From the NCBI GenBank assembly GCA_015486105.1, contig WFSI01000031.1:1-32721 (forward strand): DNA of 32,721 bases, given 5' to 3'. Shown here one piece after another: positions 24,465-32,721 of this stretch. Positions within the stretch are counted from its first letter, which is position 1. Each line of letters begins with the position of its first letter. The DNA is from Aquificota bacterium (lineage in GTDB: Bacteria; Thermosulfidibacterota; Thermosulfidibacteria; Thermosulfidibacterales; B14-G1). The notes beneath the pieces are model-generated. The model did no database searches and was not told the origin of the DNA. It worked only from the letters and a program-made list of their open reading frames with translations. Made by a program: the position numbers and the translations under genes.

Positions 24465-25238
24465 ATGGAGGAGAAGGATCCTTTTTGGAGGGTGGTAAAA
24501 ATCATGGAGATCCTTAGGGGAGAGGGGGGTTGTCCCTGGGACAGGGAACAGACCAAGGAGTCCCTTAAGCCTTACCTTATAGAGGAGGCCTATGAGGTTT
24601 TAGAGGCCATTGATGGGAAGGATCCGGAAGCATTGAAGGAGGAGCTGGGGGATCTTCTTCTACAGATTGTCTTTCACGCCCAGATAGCCAAAGAGAGGGG
24701 GGAGTTTGATATGTCCCAGGTCCTCCAGTTTCTTGCAGAGAAGCTCATCCGTCGCCATCCCCATGTTTTTGGGGAAGCTATGGTGAGAAATGCCCAGGAG
24801 GTCTTGGAAAATTGGGAAGTTATAAAGGAGCAGGAAGAGGGTCACTCCTCAACCCTTGGAGGTGTGCCTTCTTCCCTCCCTGCTCTCCTACAGGCTAGAA
24901 GGATCCAGGATAAGGCTTCCAGGGTAGGTTTTGACTGGTCTCAGGTGGAGCCTGTGTGGGATAAGGTAGCTGAGGAATGGAAGGAGTTTAAGGAGGCCTG
25001 TACCCAGGGGGAAAGGGATGCTATGTTCAGGGAACTGGGGGATCTTCTCTTTGCCATAGTCAATTTATCCCGCTTCTTGGAGATAGATGCTGAGGATGCT
25101 TTAAAACAGTGCAATAAGCGCTTCATTAATCGTTTTTCTTATGTGGAAAAGCGCCTTAGGGAACAGGGACAAACCCCTCAAGGAACGGATTTGGAAACCA
25201 TGGATCGCTACTGGGAGGAGGCGAAGCGTCTGGAATAA
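24465..25238 (+). CDS. mazG: Nucleoside triphosphate pyrophosphohydrolase MazG
   Basis: Hydrolyses NTPs/dNTPs to monophosphate and pyrophosphate, removing damaged nucleotides and, in some species, lowering ppGpp. The 257 residues hold two MazG domains. The first has [20 protein letters not shown] and [15 protein letters not shown]; the second has [19 protein letters not shown] and [17 protein letters not shown]. The paired EExxE/ExxD metal motifs are intact. It begins with ATG after GAGGGGTGAGGG, immediately behind yjbQ. A run of seven T follows the stop at 25243-25249, without a stem. A degenerate gene remnant begins there. Confidence 0.95.
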   Translation: MEEKDPFWRVVKIMEILRGEGGCPWDREQTKESLKPYLIEEAYEVLEAIDGKDPEALKEELGDLLLQIVFHAQIAKERGEFDMSQVLQFLAEKLIRRHPHVFGEAMVRNAQEVLENWEVIKEQEEGHSSTLGGVPSSLPALLQARRIQDKASRVGFDWSQVEPVWDKVAEEWKEFKEACTQGERDAMFRELGDLLFAIVNLSRFLEIDAEDALKQCNKRFINRFSYVEKRLREQGQTPQGTDLETMDRYWEEAKRLE

Positions 25239-25240
25239 AG

Positions 25241-25642
25241 GGTTTTTTTGAATATTACTGCAGATTGCCCCAGGCCCTTCAGGCCCTGGAGATTCACGGG
25301 ATTGTTTTCAAGAGGGCAGCTATGGGCCGTTTTTTCTCTATGCTTCATGAGAACTATCCTTGCATTAGTTGGTATAGAGAGGCCCTTCAGAAATACGCCC
25401 CTGATGAATCCCCTGATCCGGCCGTTTTCATGGGTTATCTCATGGCCAGGACCTTGGGACAGATCTTGAGGCAGGTGCGCTCCATGGATTCATGGGGTAT
25501 TGTCAAAGGGGCTGAGTCCGTAAAGGGTCTGGATGTGGGGTTGCCCGAAAAGATTTCTTATTCTCCTATGGACCATGTAGGTTTGACCAAGGTTTTCCTC
25601 TACCGTTATACTAATGGTGTGCTTATTCCTGTAGGGAAGTGA
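25241..25642 (+). pseudogene. 5'-truncated remnant of a periplasmic substrate-binding protein (LivK-like)
   Basis: An open frame with no proper start encodes about 134 residues. It resembles the C-terminal lobe of branched-chain-amino-acid-type ABC substrate-binding proteins: a helix like AREALQKYAPDESPDPAVFMGYLMARTLGQILRQ in outline, then YSPMDHVG and a terminal NGVLIPVGK. There is no signal peptide, no N-terminal lobe and no convincing ribosome site; the first possible start is TTG 25265. The frame begins directly after the mazG TAA. The simplest reading is a deletion joining mazG to the tail of a lost transporter gene. No permease or ATPase partners are nearby. The family match is by eye. 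Confidence 0.55.
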
Positions 25643-25659
25643 GTTCTGATTTTTCTTTC

Positions 25660-26349
25660 TTAGAGGGCCCCTTTCTCACGGAGGCTCACGTACCTTTCTT
25701 CCCCCAGGATGATGTGGTCCAGGAGCTCTACTTCCATAAGTCTGCAGGCTTCCATGATCCTGTGGGTGATCTCCCTGTCCCCTGGGCTGGGGGTGGGATC
25801 CCCCGAAGGGTGGTTATGGGCTAAGATGATCCCCGCGGCGTTGCAAAGGATGGCAGGGCGTACCACCTCCCGTGGATGAAGGGGGCTGGAGTTGAGACTT
25901 CCTATGCTTATTACCTCTTCTCGGATAAGGCGGTTTTTTACATCCAGATAGAGGGCCCGGACATGTTCCTTGGCCAGGAATGTCATGTTTTTCAGGTATT
26001 CATAGACCTGGGCCGGGGTCCTGAAGTAGATCTCTTTACCCTTCTGGAACAGGCGCTTGCCTAGCTCCAAGGTGGCTATAAACTGGCAGGCGTGAACTTC
26101 TCCCAGGTCGTAGAGGGTTTTCACCTGCTCCACGGTGAGGTCTTGCTCTAAAGCGGCGGGATGATACTGGTCCATGATGCGATGGGCTGTTTCCAGGACA
26201 CCCTCTCTCCTGGTGCCTCTGGAGAGAATGATAGCCATGAGTTCATAGTTTCTCAGGCTCGATGGGCCATAGGCCATAAGCTTTTCCCGGGGCTTCTCTT
26301 CGGCTCTGAGCTCTTTGATCTTTAAGATGTAGTGGCTGTCCCTTTCCAT
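25660..26349 (-). CDS. radC: RadC family JAB/MPN-domain protein
   Basis: A RadC-like protein of about 229 residues. The N-terminal helix-hairpin-helix-like part has IKELRAEEKPREKLMAYG and NYELMAIILSRGTR. The C-terminal JAMM metalloprotease-like site has HNHPSGDPTPSPGDR and the upstream glutamate in IREEVISIGSLN. Despite the name, its function in DNA repair is unproven. ATG 26349 fits the family N-terminus, although no strong Shine-Dalgarno precedes it; TTG 26385 is an alternative. It lies 44 bp after the outer-membrane protein gene. Confidence 0.92.
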   Translation of the reverse strand: MERDSHYILKIKELRAEEKPREKLMAYGPSSLRNYELMAIILSRGTRREGVLETAHRIMDQYHPAALEQDLTVEQVKTLYDLGEVHACQFIATLELGKRLFQKGKEIYFRTPAQVYEYLKNMTFLAKEHVRALYLDVKNRLIREEVISIGSLNSSPLHPREVVRPAILCNAAGIILAHNHPSGDPTPSPGDREITHRIMEACRLMEVELLDHIILGEERYVSLREKGAL

Positions 26350-26393
26350 AGTGTGGATTATAAACAGGAAGAAAGGGTAATCCAAGTCAGAAT

Positions 26394-27740
26394 CTACAGG
26401 ATAGTGCTTATTTTGGTCCTGTACTGGAGGAAGAACCAGTTGGCCTCCGAAGGAGATGCTTCTTTTTTAACGAACTCTCCGGGCCAAAAGTGGCCGTACC
26501 CCACCTGTAGTTCTTGGTGTTGTCCAAGTTTCCACTTGGTCACCACATCCAGCTCGTGGCCCATCTCCTTACCCACAAGTCCCGAGGGGTCCCGGTAGAA
26601 GGAGGGGTTATGGGACCAGCCGTCCCTGCTCTGGGCCAGGCGGAAGTGATGATATTCGGCCTTGATATGGAGGGCCTTTATGGGCCAAATCTCTATGCCC
26701 CCTTCTGTATCCTCCAGGTTGGACCATTTAAAGAGGTTCATGCGGCCGTAGGCCATATCCACGGAGCCAAAGGCCCCGTCGAATCGGTTATTCCTACCGT
26801 CTGTCGGGTTTTTGTCTCCCGAGGCATAGCTGTAGGCCAGGTAGAATCTGGTTTTTATGGGGATGGGAGGGAGTAGGCCAGCCTCCACGTGATAGGCATA
26901 GGCTGTTACTGGATCAGGACCCTTCTTCCCCCACATGCCAACCCAGGTATGGTTCCAGTCTATGGCCCGCCAATGACCTGTCCAGTGAAGGCCAGCGTAT
27001 ATGAGCTGGAGCTTACCTACTCCTCCCTTTTCTCCTGTGAACCTGTCGTGGCGGTCCCATTTGGTGAAGAGGAAGGGTTCTATGATGGTATTGAGGCCCT
27101 TCCGAGGGGACCAGGGGAGGTGTCCGTAAGCCGCCAGGGTGCTCTTGTCATGGCGGTGGTTAAGGGAAAAACGGCGAACCTCATGGATTATGTTCCTGCC
27201 GTAGAAGATGTCCAGGAAGGCCTTGCCCTTCTCCAGGCGTACCTTCAGAGCGTCCCAGATGTAGCGTCCCGAATTGCCCCACTGCCCCGGTCCAAAGACC
27301 CTGTGGTCCCCATAAGCGATACGCTGGCGCCCAGCCTTTACAGAGAGAGGAAGGTTTAGGGGGTGGGTGAATTCAATATAGGTTGTGTAGAGTTCAAGGT
27401 AGTCTTTTTCCGGGTTGTGGTAAGCGTCCAGGGTCTTGTTGTAAAAAGCCCTTTCCGGCATGTCCCAGTCCCATGCTCGAGAATCCTGGATCCACATGAC
27501 CAAATGGAGACGAGAAGTGGGGTACCAATCTGCCCCAAAACGGAATCTGCCCAGGAGGAACCCATCCCTGGTCTTGCCATAGGGGGGATCCTGGCCGTAG
27601 TATTTCTGATTGAACCTGTCCTGGAACTCATACCGGAAGCGCTCCTGGGTAGAGAGTATTAGTCTTCCTCCCCGGGCCGGCATGGTCCATGTCACCAGGA
27701 GTATCCAGACAGTAATGCTTATCTTCTTATTTAAATACAT
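26394..27740 (-). CDS. Outer-membrane beta-barrel protein, alginate-export (AlgE-like) family
   Basis: A 448-residue exported protein: a signal peptide ([20 protein letters not shown]) is followed by alternating amphipathic strands rich in Tyr and Trp. The pattern [54 protein letters not shown] and a strand-like C-terminal end fits the alginate-export domain. Family barrels move polysaccharides or small solutes, but the substrate here is unknown and no alginate genes are present. The start overlaps the tauE stop by 14 bases, so the pair is co-translated. It confirms an outer membrane. Confidence 0.8.
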   Translation of the reverse strand: MYLNKKISITVWILLVTWTMPARGGRLILSTQERFRYEFQDRFNQKYYGQDPPYGKTRDGFLLGRFRFGADWYPTSRLHLVMWIQDSRAWDWDMPERAFYNKTLDAYHNPEKDYLELYTTYIEFTHPLNLPLSVKAGRQRIAYGDHRVFGPGQWGNSGRYIWDALKVRLEKGKAFLDIFYGRNIIHEVRRFSLNHRHDKSTLAAYGHLPWSPRKGLNTIIEPFLFTKWDRHDRFTGEKGGVGKLQLIYAGLHWTGHWRAIDWNHTWVGMWGKKGPDPVTAYAYHVEAGLLPPIPIKTRFYLAYSYASGDKNPTDGRNNRFDGAFGSVDMAYGRMNLFKWSNLEDTEGGIEIWPIKALHIKAEYHHFRLAQSRDGWSHNPSFYRDPSGLVGKEMGHELDVVTKWKLGQHQELQVGYGHFWPGEFVKKEASPSEANWFFLQYRTKISTIL

Positions 27741-28476
27741 CCCTCAATAGCAGTACGGCCACCAAAAGCAGTACAGTGGCAAAGACGTAGCGTACCCCTT
27801 TGGGTTTCATCTTCCCTGCCATGAGCCGGGAGCCTATCTGAGAGCCTACCAAGACGGCGGCTATGGTGGCTAAGGTGAGAAGAAGGTGAAAGTGGGCTTT
27901 TGGTAGGTGGCCCATAAATCCTGATATAGCGGCACATGTGACAATAAGGGAGGAGGTGGCCGCTGCTTCTTTAGCCTCAAGGCCTGACATAAGGAGGATG
28001 GGTACCACCATGGCTCCACCACCCCTGCCGGCGAAGCCCACTACCAACCCCAAGATAGAGCCTGCAGATATCCCCATAATCAACTCTGCCTTTTTGGACT
28101 CCACCTTCTTTTTGGGTTTCCAATTGGTGTAGGCCATAATAGAGCCTGCCAGAGTGAAGAGGGCAAATACCAGGATCACCAGTTTGGTGGGTACCTGGAA
28201 GTTTATGAAGGCCCCTAAGGGGGCGCAGATGATCATAGCCAGGGCAAAGGGAACGGCCAGTCTCACTCTAATTAGCCTGTGTTGATAGTAGGTGACAGCG
28301 GCTGATCCAGAGGTAAACACGTTTAATAGGAGTCCCAGAGGGATGGCTTCGTGTTTAAAGTTCATACCCAGCCAGTAGAGGATGGGAACGTAGAGCTGAC
28401 TGCCGCCCATGCCCAGCATGGAGAAGACGAAGGATATGACAAAGAAGATGATAGGTGCCAGAATAGCTATGGACAT
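27727..28476 (-). CDS. TauE/SafE family anion exporter
   Basis: A membrane protein of about 249 residues with eight likely hydrophobic segments. The TauE/SafE pattern shows in [31 protein letters not shown] and the second-half repeat [20 protein letters not shown]. Family members export sulfite, sulfoacetate or other organic anions. ATG 28476 has GGAGG eight bases upstream; an in-frame TTG at 28488 would include that site in the coding region. It lies between the FmdE-like gene and the outer-membrane barrel, which suggests a small export or sulfur-related module. The substrate is not determinable. Confidence 0.88.
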   Translation of the reverse strand: MSIAILAPIIFFVISFVFSMLGMGGSQLYVPILYWLGMNFKHEAIPLGLLLNVFTSGSAAVTYYQHRLIRVRLAVPFALAMIICAPLGAFINFQVPTKLVILVFALFTLAGSIMAYTNWKPKKKVESKKAELIMGISAGSILGLVVGFAGRGGGAMVVPILLMSGLEAKEAAATSSLIVTCAAISGFMGHLPKAHFHLLLTLATIAAVLVGSQIGSRLMAGKMKPKGVRYVFATVLLLVAVLLLRDVFK

Positions 28477-28518
28477 ATCGACCTCCAATTGGGGTGCAGG
28501 GGAGTGACGGCAGCTCCT

Positions 28519-29139
28519 TTATCCATGACACTCACAGTTTTTGTATCCTGAGCAGGGGATGCAGACCGGCTTACCTTCTTTTACCCTTAAGGCCTTTTCA
28601 AAGGTGAGTTCGCCACAGACGGTGCAGGGCACGGCCGTGAAGCATCCAGGGTTCTTCTCCCAGGGATACTCGAAGGGCCCGTTCACATCCAAAAACTGCT
28701 CTTCGGGCGCGGAAAGGGCATTATCCAGCAGGGGCTTCAAGATCTCAAAGGGCACCTCTTGAGGTGGTACACCTTTTTTTCTGAACTCTACAAATGGTGA
28801 TCGTAGAGCCTTGGCAAAGAAGGCGGGTTTCAGTGATACCCTTACAGCTTTCTGATTTCTGGTGTCTATGAGGGTGAAGGCCATTTTGTCCCAGTAGCGT
28901 TTTTCAATGTTGGCCTTTCCGTAGGTGCAGCCCGTGGCGAACATGATGCCATCCAGGAAACAGCCGGCAGCGTGACCCTTGCCTGTTTCTGATATGACGT
29001 AGAGTTCCTTGTCCTGGCTCCTTTCCACCCTCAAGACTTCCATGGCCTTCAGACCGGCCCTGAGCCCCAGGGGCATGGCGGGGCATTTGTGACCGTGGAA
29101 ATAAAAGGCCTGATTTAGCAGTTCTTCTGTGATCTTCAT
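28519..29139 (-). CDS. FmdE-like zinc protein
   Basis: A 206-residue protein of the FmdE (formylmethanofuran dehydrogenase subunit E) superfamily. The N-terminal domain has [16 protein letters not shown] and [21 protein letters not shown], which carry the conserved His/Cys. The C-terminal zinc finger uses CTVC and CIPC, followed by two more Cys and a final His (NCECHG). In bacteria lacking methanogenesis such proteins occur near molybdopterin or one-carbon genes, but their function is unsettled. ATG 29139 has a GGAGG site. No formylmethanofuran dehydrogenase subunits are in the window. Confidence 0.88.
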   Translation of the reverse strand: MKITEELLNQAFYFHGHKCPAMPLGLRAGLKAMEVLRVERSQDKELYVISETGKGHAAGCFLDGIMFATGCTYGKANIEKRYWDKMAFTLIDTRNQKAVRVSLKPAFFAKALRSPFVEFRKKGVPPQEVPFEILKPLLDNALSAPEEQFLDVNGPFEYPWEKNPGCFTAVPCTVCGELTFEKALRVKEGKPVCIPCSGYKNCECHG

Positions 29140-29174
29140 GTTTTTTCCTCCTTCTCCTCTTTAATCACCCAAGA

Positions 29175-29203
29175 AAATTACCCCTTTCTCATCTACATTT
29201 CAA
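29175..29203 (-). promoter_or_regulatory. Possible promoter of the fmdE-like/tauE/barrel genes
   Basis: On the minus strand TTGAAA (29203-29198) and TAATTT (29180-29175) are 17 bp apart. The transcript would start near 29168, about 30 bases before the FmdE-like ATG. The -10 is a weak match. Confidence 0.35.
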
Positions 29204-29214
29204 TATATGGTGAA

Positions 29215-32200
29215 TCAATTCTTTCCCTCCAGGCCCGGGAGGACATGCTTACCGGATAACCTTTCTCTGAAGACCTTCACCTTCTCCCGGGCATCGTGAA
29301 AGAGGCTGTAGAGGAGGGGGATGTAAAAGAGGGTGAGGAGGGTGGAAACGGCCAGTCCTCCAATGGCCACCACGGCCAGGGGAGAGAGCCTCTCCAAGCC
29401 CACGGCCCACTGGGCGGCGATGGGGATCATGCCCACAATGGTGGCTGAGGCTGTCATGAGGATGGGTCTCACCCTTACCCGGACCGCACCTTCCAGGGCT
29501 TCCCGGAGGCTGGCCCCTTTCTCCAAGGCCTTCTCGGCAAAGTCCAGGAGGAGAATGGAGTTGTTCACCACGATGCCCGCCAGGAGTATCATGCCCATGA
29601 AGGCGGGCATGCAGGAGTGGCGGCCTACTATGAGGAGTCCCCAGATAGCCCCTATTAGGGCCAGGGGTATGGCGGCCATGATGGTGAAGGGGTGAATCCA
29701 GGATTTGAAGGTGGGCACCAGGGAGAAGTAGAGGAGGATGATGGCGAAGGCCAGGGCATGGATGAGCCTGGTGAAGGACTCTTTCATCTTTTTGACTTCT
29801 CCTTCCTGGCTGATGTGGTAGCCCGGGGGCAGGGGGATGCCCTTCAAGAGCCTGTTCACCTGTTCCTGGATGTGGGAGATGGCCATGGTGGATCGGTAGC
29901 CGTAAACATCCACCGTGGGCTGGTAGTTCTGATGGGTGATGGTGGTCCTGGTTTTTACCAGCCTTATTTTGCCCAGGGACCTCAGGGGCACGGGCCCCAG
30001 GGGACTCTGAATCTGGAGGGTTTTCATTCTACTGATGGAATCCCTTTCTGAGGGGAGATACTGAACTCTGATCGCGTAGCCGTCTTCTCCCGGCACCCGG
30101 AATACCGATGCCTCTCCACCCTTCACCGACGCTGCTACCTGGCGAGAGATGTCTATGGGAGAAAGACCATAGAGAGCGGCCTGGTGCATGTTTACTATGA
30201 ACTGGGCCTCTTTCTTGTCCAGGGTCCAGGTCCGGGATACGCTGGTTAACCCCTTTACCTTTCTCAGTTGGTCTTCAATCCGGGAAGCCAGCCTGTCCAG
30301 GACCTTAGGATCAGGCCCGCTGATCATGACATCCACTGGGGCCGAAATGCTGGAGAGGGGCGTTGCTCCAAAGTCGTAGACGTTAACGTACTTGAGGCCT
30401 GGAATCATCCCGAAAGCCTTGCGCAGTCTCTCTTCGATTCCCCATATGCTCTCCTTTCTGTGAAAGCGATCTACGAAGTGGGCGGTGATGAGGCCCATCT
30501 GGGGTGTCCTACCCTTACCAAAGCTAATGACTCCCGGTTCCGAGCCCACCATGGAGTCAAAACGCACCAGTCCCTTTTGCCTTTTTATGATGGCTTCCAT
30601 TTTCTGTAGGGTCCTCTCCGTCTGAGCAAGGGAGGAGCCGGAGTCCGTTTCAAAGGAGACCTTTAGGATACCCGTGTCCATGGGGGGCATGAGATCCCTG
30701 CCCGCTAAAGGCATCACTTTTCTGCTTACCATGAGTAGCAAGATGGCCAGAAGTATGAAGGCGAAGCGGTGCCTCAGCCCCCTGTCCAGCAGCCTCACAA
30801 AGAGGCGCCTGATGCCGCCTATGACATAGCTGTCGAATAAGTCCAGCAGCCTTTCCAGCCTGTTTTTGCCCTTTTTCCCTCCCAGGAAGCGGGGAGCCAA
30901 GAGAGGGATGACGGTGACCGAGATGATGAAGGAGTTGAGCAGAGACAGGGCCAAAACCACGGATAGGGGTCTCAGGATCTTCTGGACGTATCCGCCTATG
31001 AACATAATGGGTATTAGTACGATGACCGTGGTGTAGGTGCCGGCGAAGTCGGCGAGGATGATCTCCTGGGTGCCTTCTATGGCCGCCCTGGTAATGGGTT
31101 TGCCCAGTTGGCTGTGGTGACGCTCTATGTTCTCTATCACCACGATGGCATCGTCCAGAAGGAGTCCCACGGCCAGAATCACGGCGGTGAGGGTGACGAT
31201 GTTCAGTTCGTAACTAAGGAGTTTCATCTCGGCGAAGGTCATGAAATAGACGAAAGGAATGGAGATGGCGGCCAGCACTGACATCCTCACGTTGGCCAGA
31301 AACAGGAATATGATTAGAATGGTCATGATGATGGCATCCCTCAGGGAGTCTACCATGTTGGATATGCTGGTCTCTATGATGTTTCTCTGGGTGTCAACTA
31401 CCTTGAAGGCTATGTGGGGGTATTTTCTCTCAATCTGGGGCAGGTACTTGTTTAGGGATGTCAAGGTGGTGGTGACATGGCCCCGGGGGGACCGGAGGAT
31501 GTTTATTCCAATGGCCCTCTCTCCATTGCCGTGAAAGAGGGACTGGCGCTCTTTGTAGGAGGCCTCTATCCGGGCCACGTCCCTCAGGTGGACCTCCCGG
31601 TTGTCGGGGCCTTTACCCACCACCATGGAACCCAGCTCTTCCATGACTTTCTTCTCCCCGGCCACTTTGAAGAGGTACTGGCTCTTTTTCCTTATGATGA
31701 GGCCGTTGGGTATGTTCAGGTTCTGGGCTCCTATGGCGGCCATGATTTGGGGTAAGGAGAGACGGTAGCGGTGGAGCCTGGTCTGGTCTACGGCCACCAG
31801 GTACTCGGGCTTGTACCCCCCGAAGACTTCCACGTCAGCCACGTGGGGTATACGCAAAAGGGACTCCTTGATTTCGTTGTCTGCCAGTTGTCTCACCTTG
31901 GCCAGGTCCAGCTGGCTTTCTTTCTTGGGGGTGAGGGCCAGGGTGACCACGGGACTGGTGGCGTCGCTCACCTTGAATATCTGGGGAGGAAGGATCCCCT
32001 TAGGCAGTTTCCACATGATGCGTTGCAGGGTGTTGGCCACATCGGTGGCTGCTGCGTCCAGGCTCTTCTTGTATTCGAACTCTACAGAGACAGCGGCGAT
32101 CTCGTCGTTGCTCACCGAGGTCACCTTCCTCACCAGGTCTATGGTGCCCAGCTCTTTCTCTATGGGCCTGGCCACCTTGTCCTCCATGTCTTTGGCCGAG

Positions 32201-32361
32201 GCTCCCGGCTGGTAGATGACCACGCTGATTACGGGGTAGTTGGCGTCGGGGAACAGGTTCAGGGGCATGAGCTTGAAGGAGATAACCCCCAGGGCTACAA
32301 CCAGGAGAATGATAGCAGTGAGGAGGTGGGGTCTTTTCGTGTAGGACTCCACGAAGTTCAT
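29215..32361 (-). CDS. RND efflux transporter permease subunit (HAE-1/AcrB-like)
   Basis: A 1048-residue inner-membrane pump driven by protons, the middle part of a tripartite export system. The N-terminal helix (LTAILLVVALGVISFKLMPLN) is followed by the porter domain (PGASAKDMEDKVARPIEKEL). The proton-relay helix has the double Asp GLLLDDAIVVIENIERH, as in hydrophobe/drug pumps rather than metal pumps. The two-fold repeat is visible in the second half (MILLAGIVVNNSILLLDF; RPILMTASATIVGMIP). ATG 32361 overlaps the stop of the adaptor gene by four bases (ATGA). The substrate is not predictable. Confidence 0.93.
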   Translation of the reverse strand: MNFVESYTKRPHLLTAIILLVVALGVISFKLMPLNLFPDANYPVISVVIYQPGASAKDMEDKVARPIEKELGTIDLVRKVTSVSNDEIAAVSVEFEYKKSLDAAATDVANTLQRIMWKLPKGILPPQIFKVSDATSPVVTLALTPKKESQLDLAKVRQLADNEIKESLLRIPHVADVEVFGGYKPEYLVAVDQTRLHRYRLSLPQIMAAIGAQNLNIPNGLIIRKKSQYLFKVAGEKKVMEELGSMVVGKGPDNREVHLRDVARIEASYKERQSLFHGNGERAIGINILRSPRGHVTTTLTSLNKYLPQIERKYPHIAFKVVDTQRNIIETSISNMVDSLRDAIIMTILIIFLFLANVRMSVLAAISIPFVYFMTFAEMKLLSYELNIVTLTAVILAVGLLLDDAIVVIENIERHHSQLGKPITRAAIEGTQEIILADFAGTYTTVIVLIPIMFIGGYVQKILRPLSVVLALSLLNSFIISVTVIPLLAPRFLGGKKGKNRLERLLDLFDSYVIGGIRRLFVRLLDRGLRHRFAFILLAILLLMVSRKVMPLAGRDLMPPMDTGILKVSFETDSGSSLAQTERTLQKMEAIIKRQKGLVRFDSMVGSEPGVISFGKGRTPQMGLITAHFVDRFHRKESIWGIEERLRKAFGMIPGLKYVNVYDFGATPLSSISAPVDVMISGPDPKVLDRLASRIEDQLRKVKGLTSVSRTWTLDKKEAQFIVNMHQAALYGLSPIDISRQVAASVKGGEASVFRVPGEDGYAIRVQYLPSERDSISRMKTLQIQSPLGPVPLRSLGKIRLVKTRTTITHQNYQPTVDVYGYRSTMAISHIQEQVNRLLKGIPLPPGYHISQEGEVKKMKESFTRLIHALAFAIILLYFSLVPTFKSWIHPFTIMAAIPLALIGAIWGLLIVGRHSCMPAFMGMILLAGIVVNNSILLLDFAEKALEKGASLREALEGAVRVRVRPILMTASATIVGMIPIAAQWAVGLERLSPLAVVAIGGLAVSTLLTLFYIPLLYSLFHDAREKVKVFRERLSGKHVLPGLEGKN

Positions 32362-32721
32362 GGGTTTTCTCCGTATACAGGCTTTACCTTGATGCCTTCA
32401 TGGAGCCTTAAAAGGGCGCTGTCGCTGCCAGTCACCACCCTTTGATTAGGAGAGAGGGGGGCTAAGATAGCCGCTTTGGTGTCGGTCTTGCCCAGGACCT
32501 TTACTACGTGTACCACCTTTACCCTGTTGTGGCCTGTCAGGGCGAAGACTGAGTCACCCATGGTGGTATGGAGCAGGGCCCTAGTGGGCACAATGACGCC
32601 CTCCACTTTTTTGATTACCAGGGCAACATCCAAGGTAGCCCCAGAGGGCAGACCAAAGGGGGGATCTGGTACATCTACCTCTACTGTGGCCAGAGTGCCT
32701 TCAGTGACGGAGGGGTATATA
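32358..32721 (-). CDS. RND periplasmic adaptor subunit, C-terminal part
   Basis: The frame is open to the window edge with no start, so the N-terminal part lies outside. The 120 visible residues match the end of membrane-fusion adaptors: a beta-barrel strand with EGTLATVEVDVPD and LPSGATLDVALV, then a membrane-proximal domain with VIVPTRALLHTTMGDSVFAL, TDTKAAILAPLSPNQRVVTGSDSALL and HEGIKVKPV. Such adaptors bridge the RND permease and an outer-membrane TolC-like channel. Its stop overlaps the permease start, the usual adaptor-permease order. The short methionine-free run confirms truncation by the window, not by mutation. Confidence 0.88.
   Translation of the reverse strand, partial: IYPSVTEGTLATVEVDVPDPPFGLPSGATLDVALVIKKVEGVIVPTRALLHTTMGDSVFALTGHNRVKVVHVVKVLGKTDTKAAILAPLSPNQRVVTGSDSALLRLHEGIKVKPVYGENP

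Noticed and set aside
25243-25249. Terminator T-run after mazG
   Set aside because: Seven T are present but no stem-loop precedes them.
31811-32445. Long plus-strand frames opposite the RND permease gene
   Set aside because: They are shadows of the permease frame, without ribosome sites or domain motifs.

Overview
The window looks like core chromosome from a Gram-negative (diderm) bacterium, probably an anaerobic or microaerophilic, possibly thermophilic, member of Desulfobacterota/Thermodesulfobacteriota or a relative. The evidence is indirect: an outer-membrane barrel and an RND efflux pump (two membranes), system II cytochrome c maturation (ResB/CcsA), a CarD regulator, an anaerobic-style FmdE-like protein, AGG-rich arginine codons, and frequent TTG/GTG starts. 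Taxonomy is an inference. There is no prophage, CRISPR array, rRNA operon or intact transposon.

Layout. 1-180: 3' end of argB with a repeat-derived tail. 314-1418: tmk and folK, converging with a 95 bp overlap. 1419-1833: a non-coding interval holding a strong hairpin and copy 1 of a dispersed structured element. 1834-2853: an unfamiliar membrane protein with a TPR-like helical tail. 2882-3272: a strong promoter and four tRNA genes (Pro, Arg, His, Lys). 3267-7397 (minus): radA, carD, a PIN-TRAM membrane protein and ispDF, packed as one operon behind a good promoter. 7573-9902 (plus): resB and ccsA behind a near-consensus Fur box, followed by argD. 11108-12397 (minus) rimO, divergent from mutS (12450-14984). 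15000-17203 (minus): polX and a universal stress protein. 17347-19938 (plus): a large Ski2/Mtr4-like helicase with a Cys cluster and a small zinc-ribbon protein. 20000-20341 (minus): a small secreted protein. 20446-20581: copy 2 of the structured element. 20606-23911 (minus): nadB-nadA-nadC, the complete aspartate-to-nicotinate mononucleotide branch. 24063-25238 (plus): yjbQ and mazG. 25241-25642: an apparent 5'-truncated substrate-binding-protein remnant. 25660-29139 (minus): radC, an alginate-export-like outer-membrane barrel, a TauE-like exporter and an FmdE-like zinc protein. 29215-32721 (minus): an RND permease and the end of its periplasmic adaptor gene.

The genes are mostly housekeeping: nucleotide and DNA metabolism (tmk, mazG, mutS, radA, radC, polX), cofactors and isoprenoids (folK, nadABC, ispDF), cytochrome c assembly, arginine synthesis and envelope transport. 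The least explained signal is the pair of homologous, foldable intergenic elements at 1627-1725 (minus) and 20446-20581 (plus). They share two blocks, have paired arms of different sequence, and carry G-U pairs that all favour the same strand, which suggests an unannotated RNA family or a small dispersed repeat with RNA structure.
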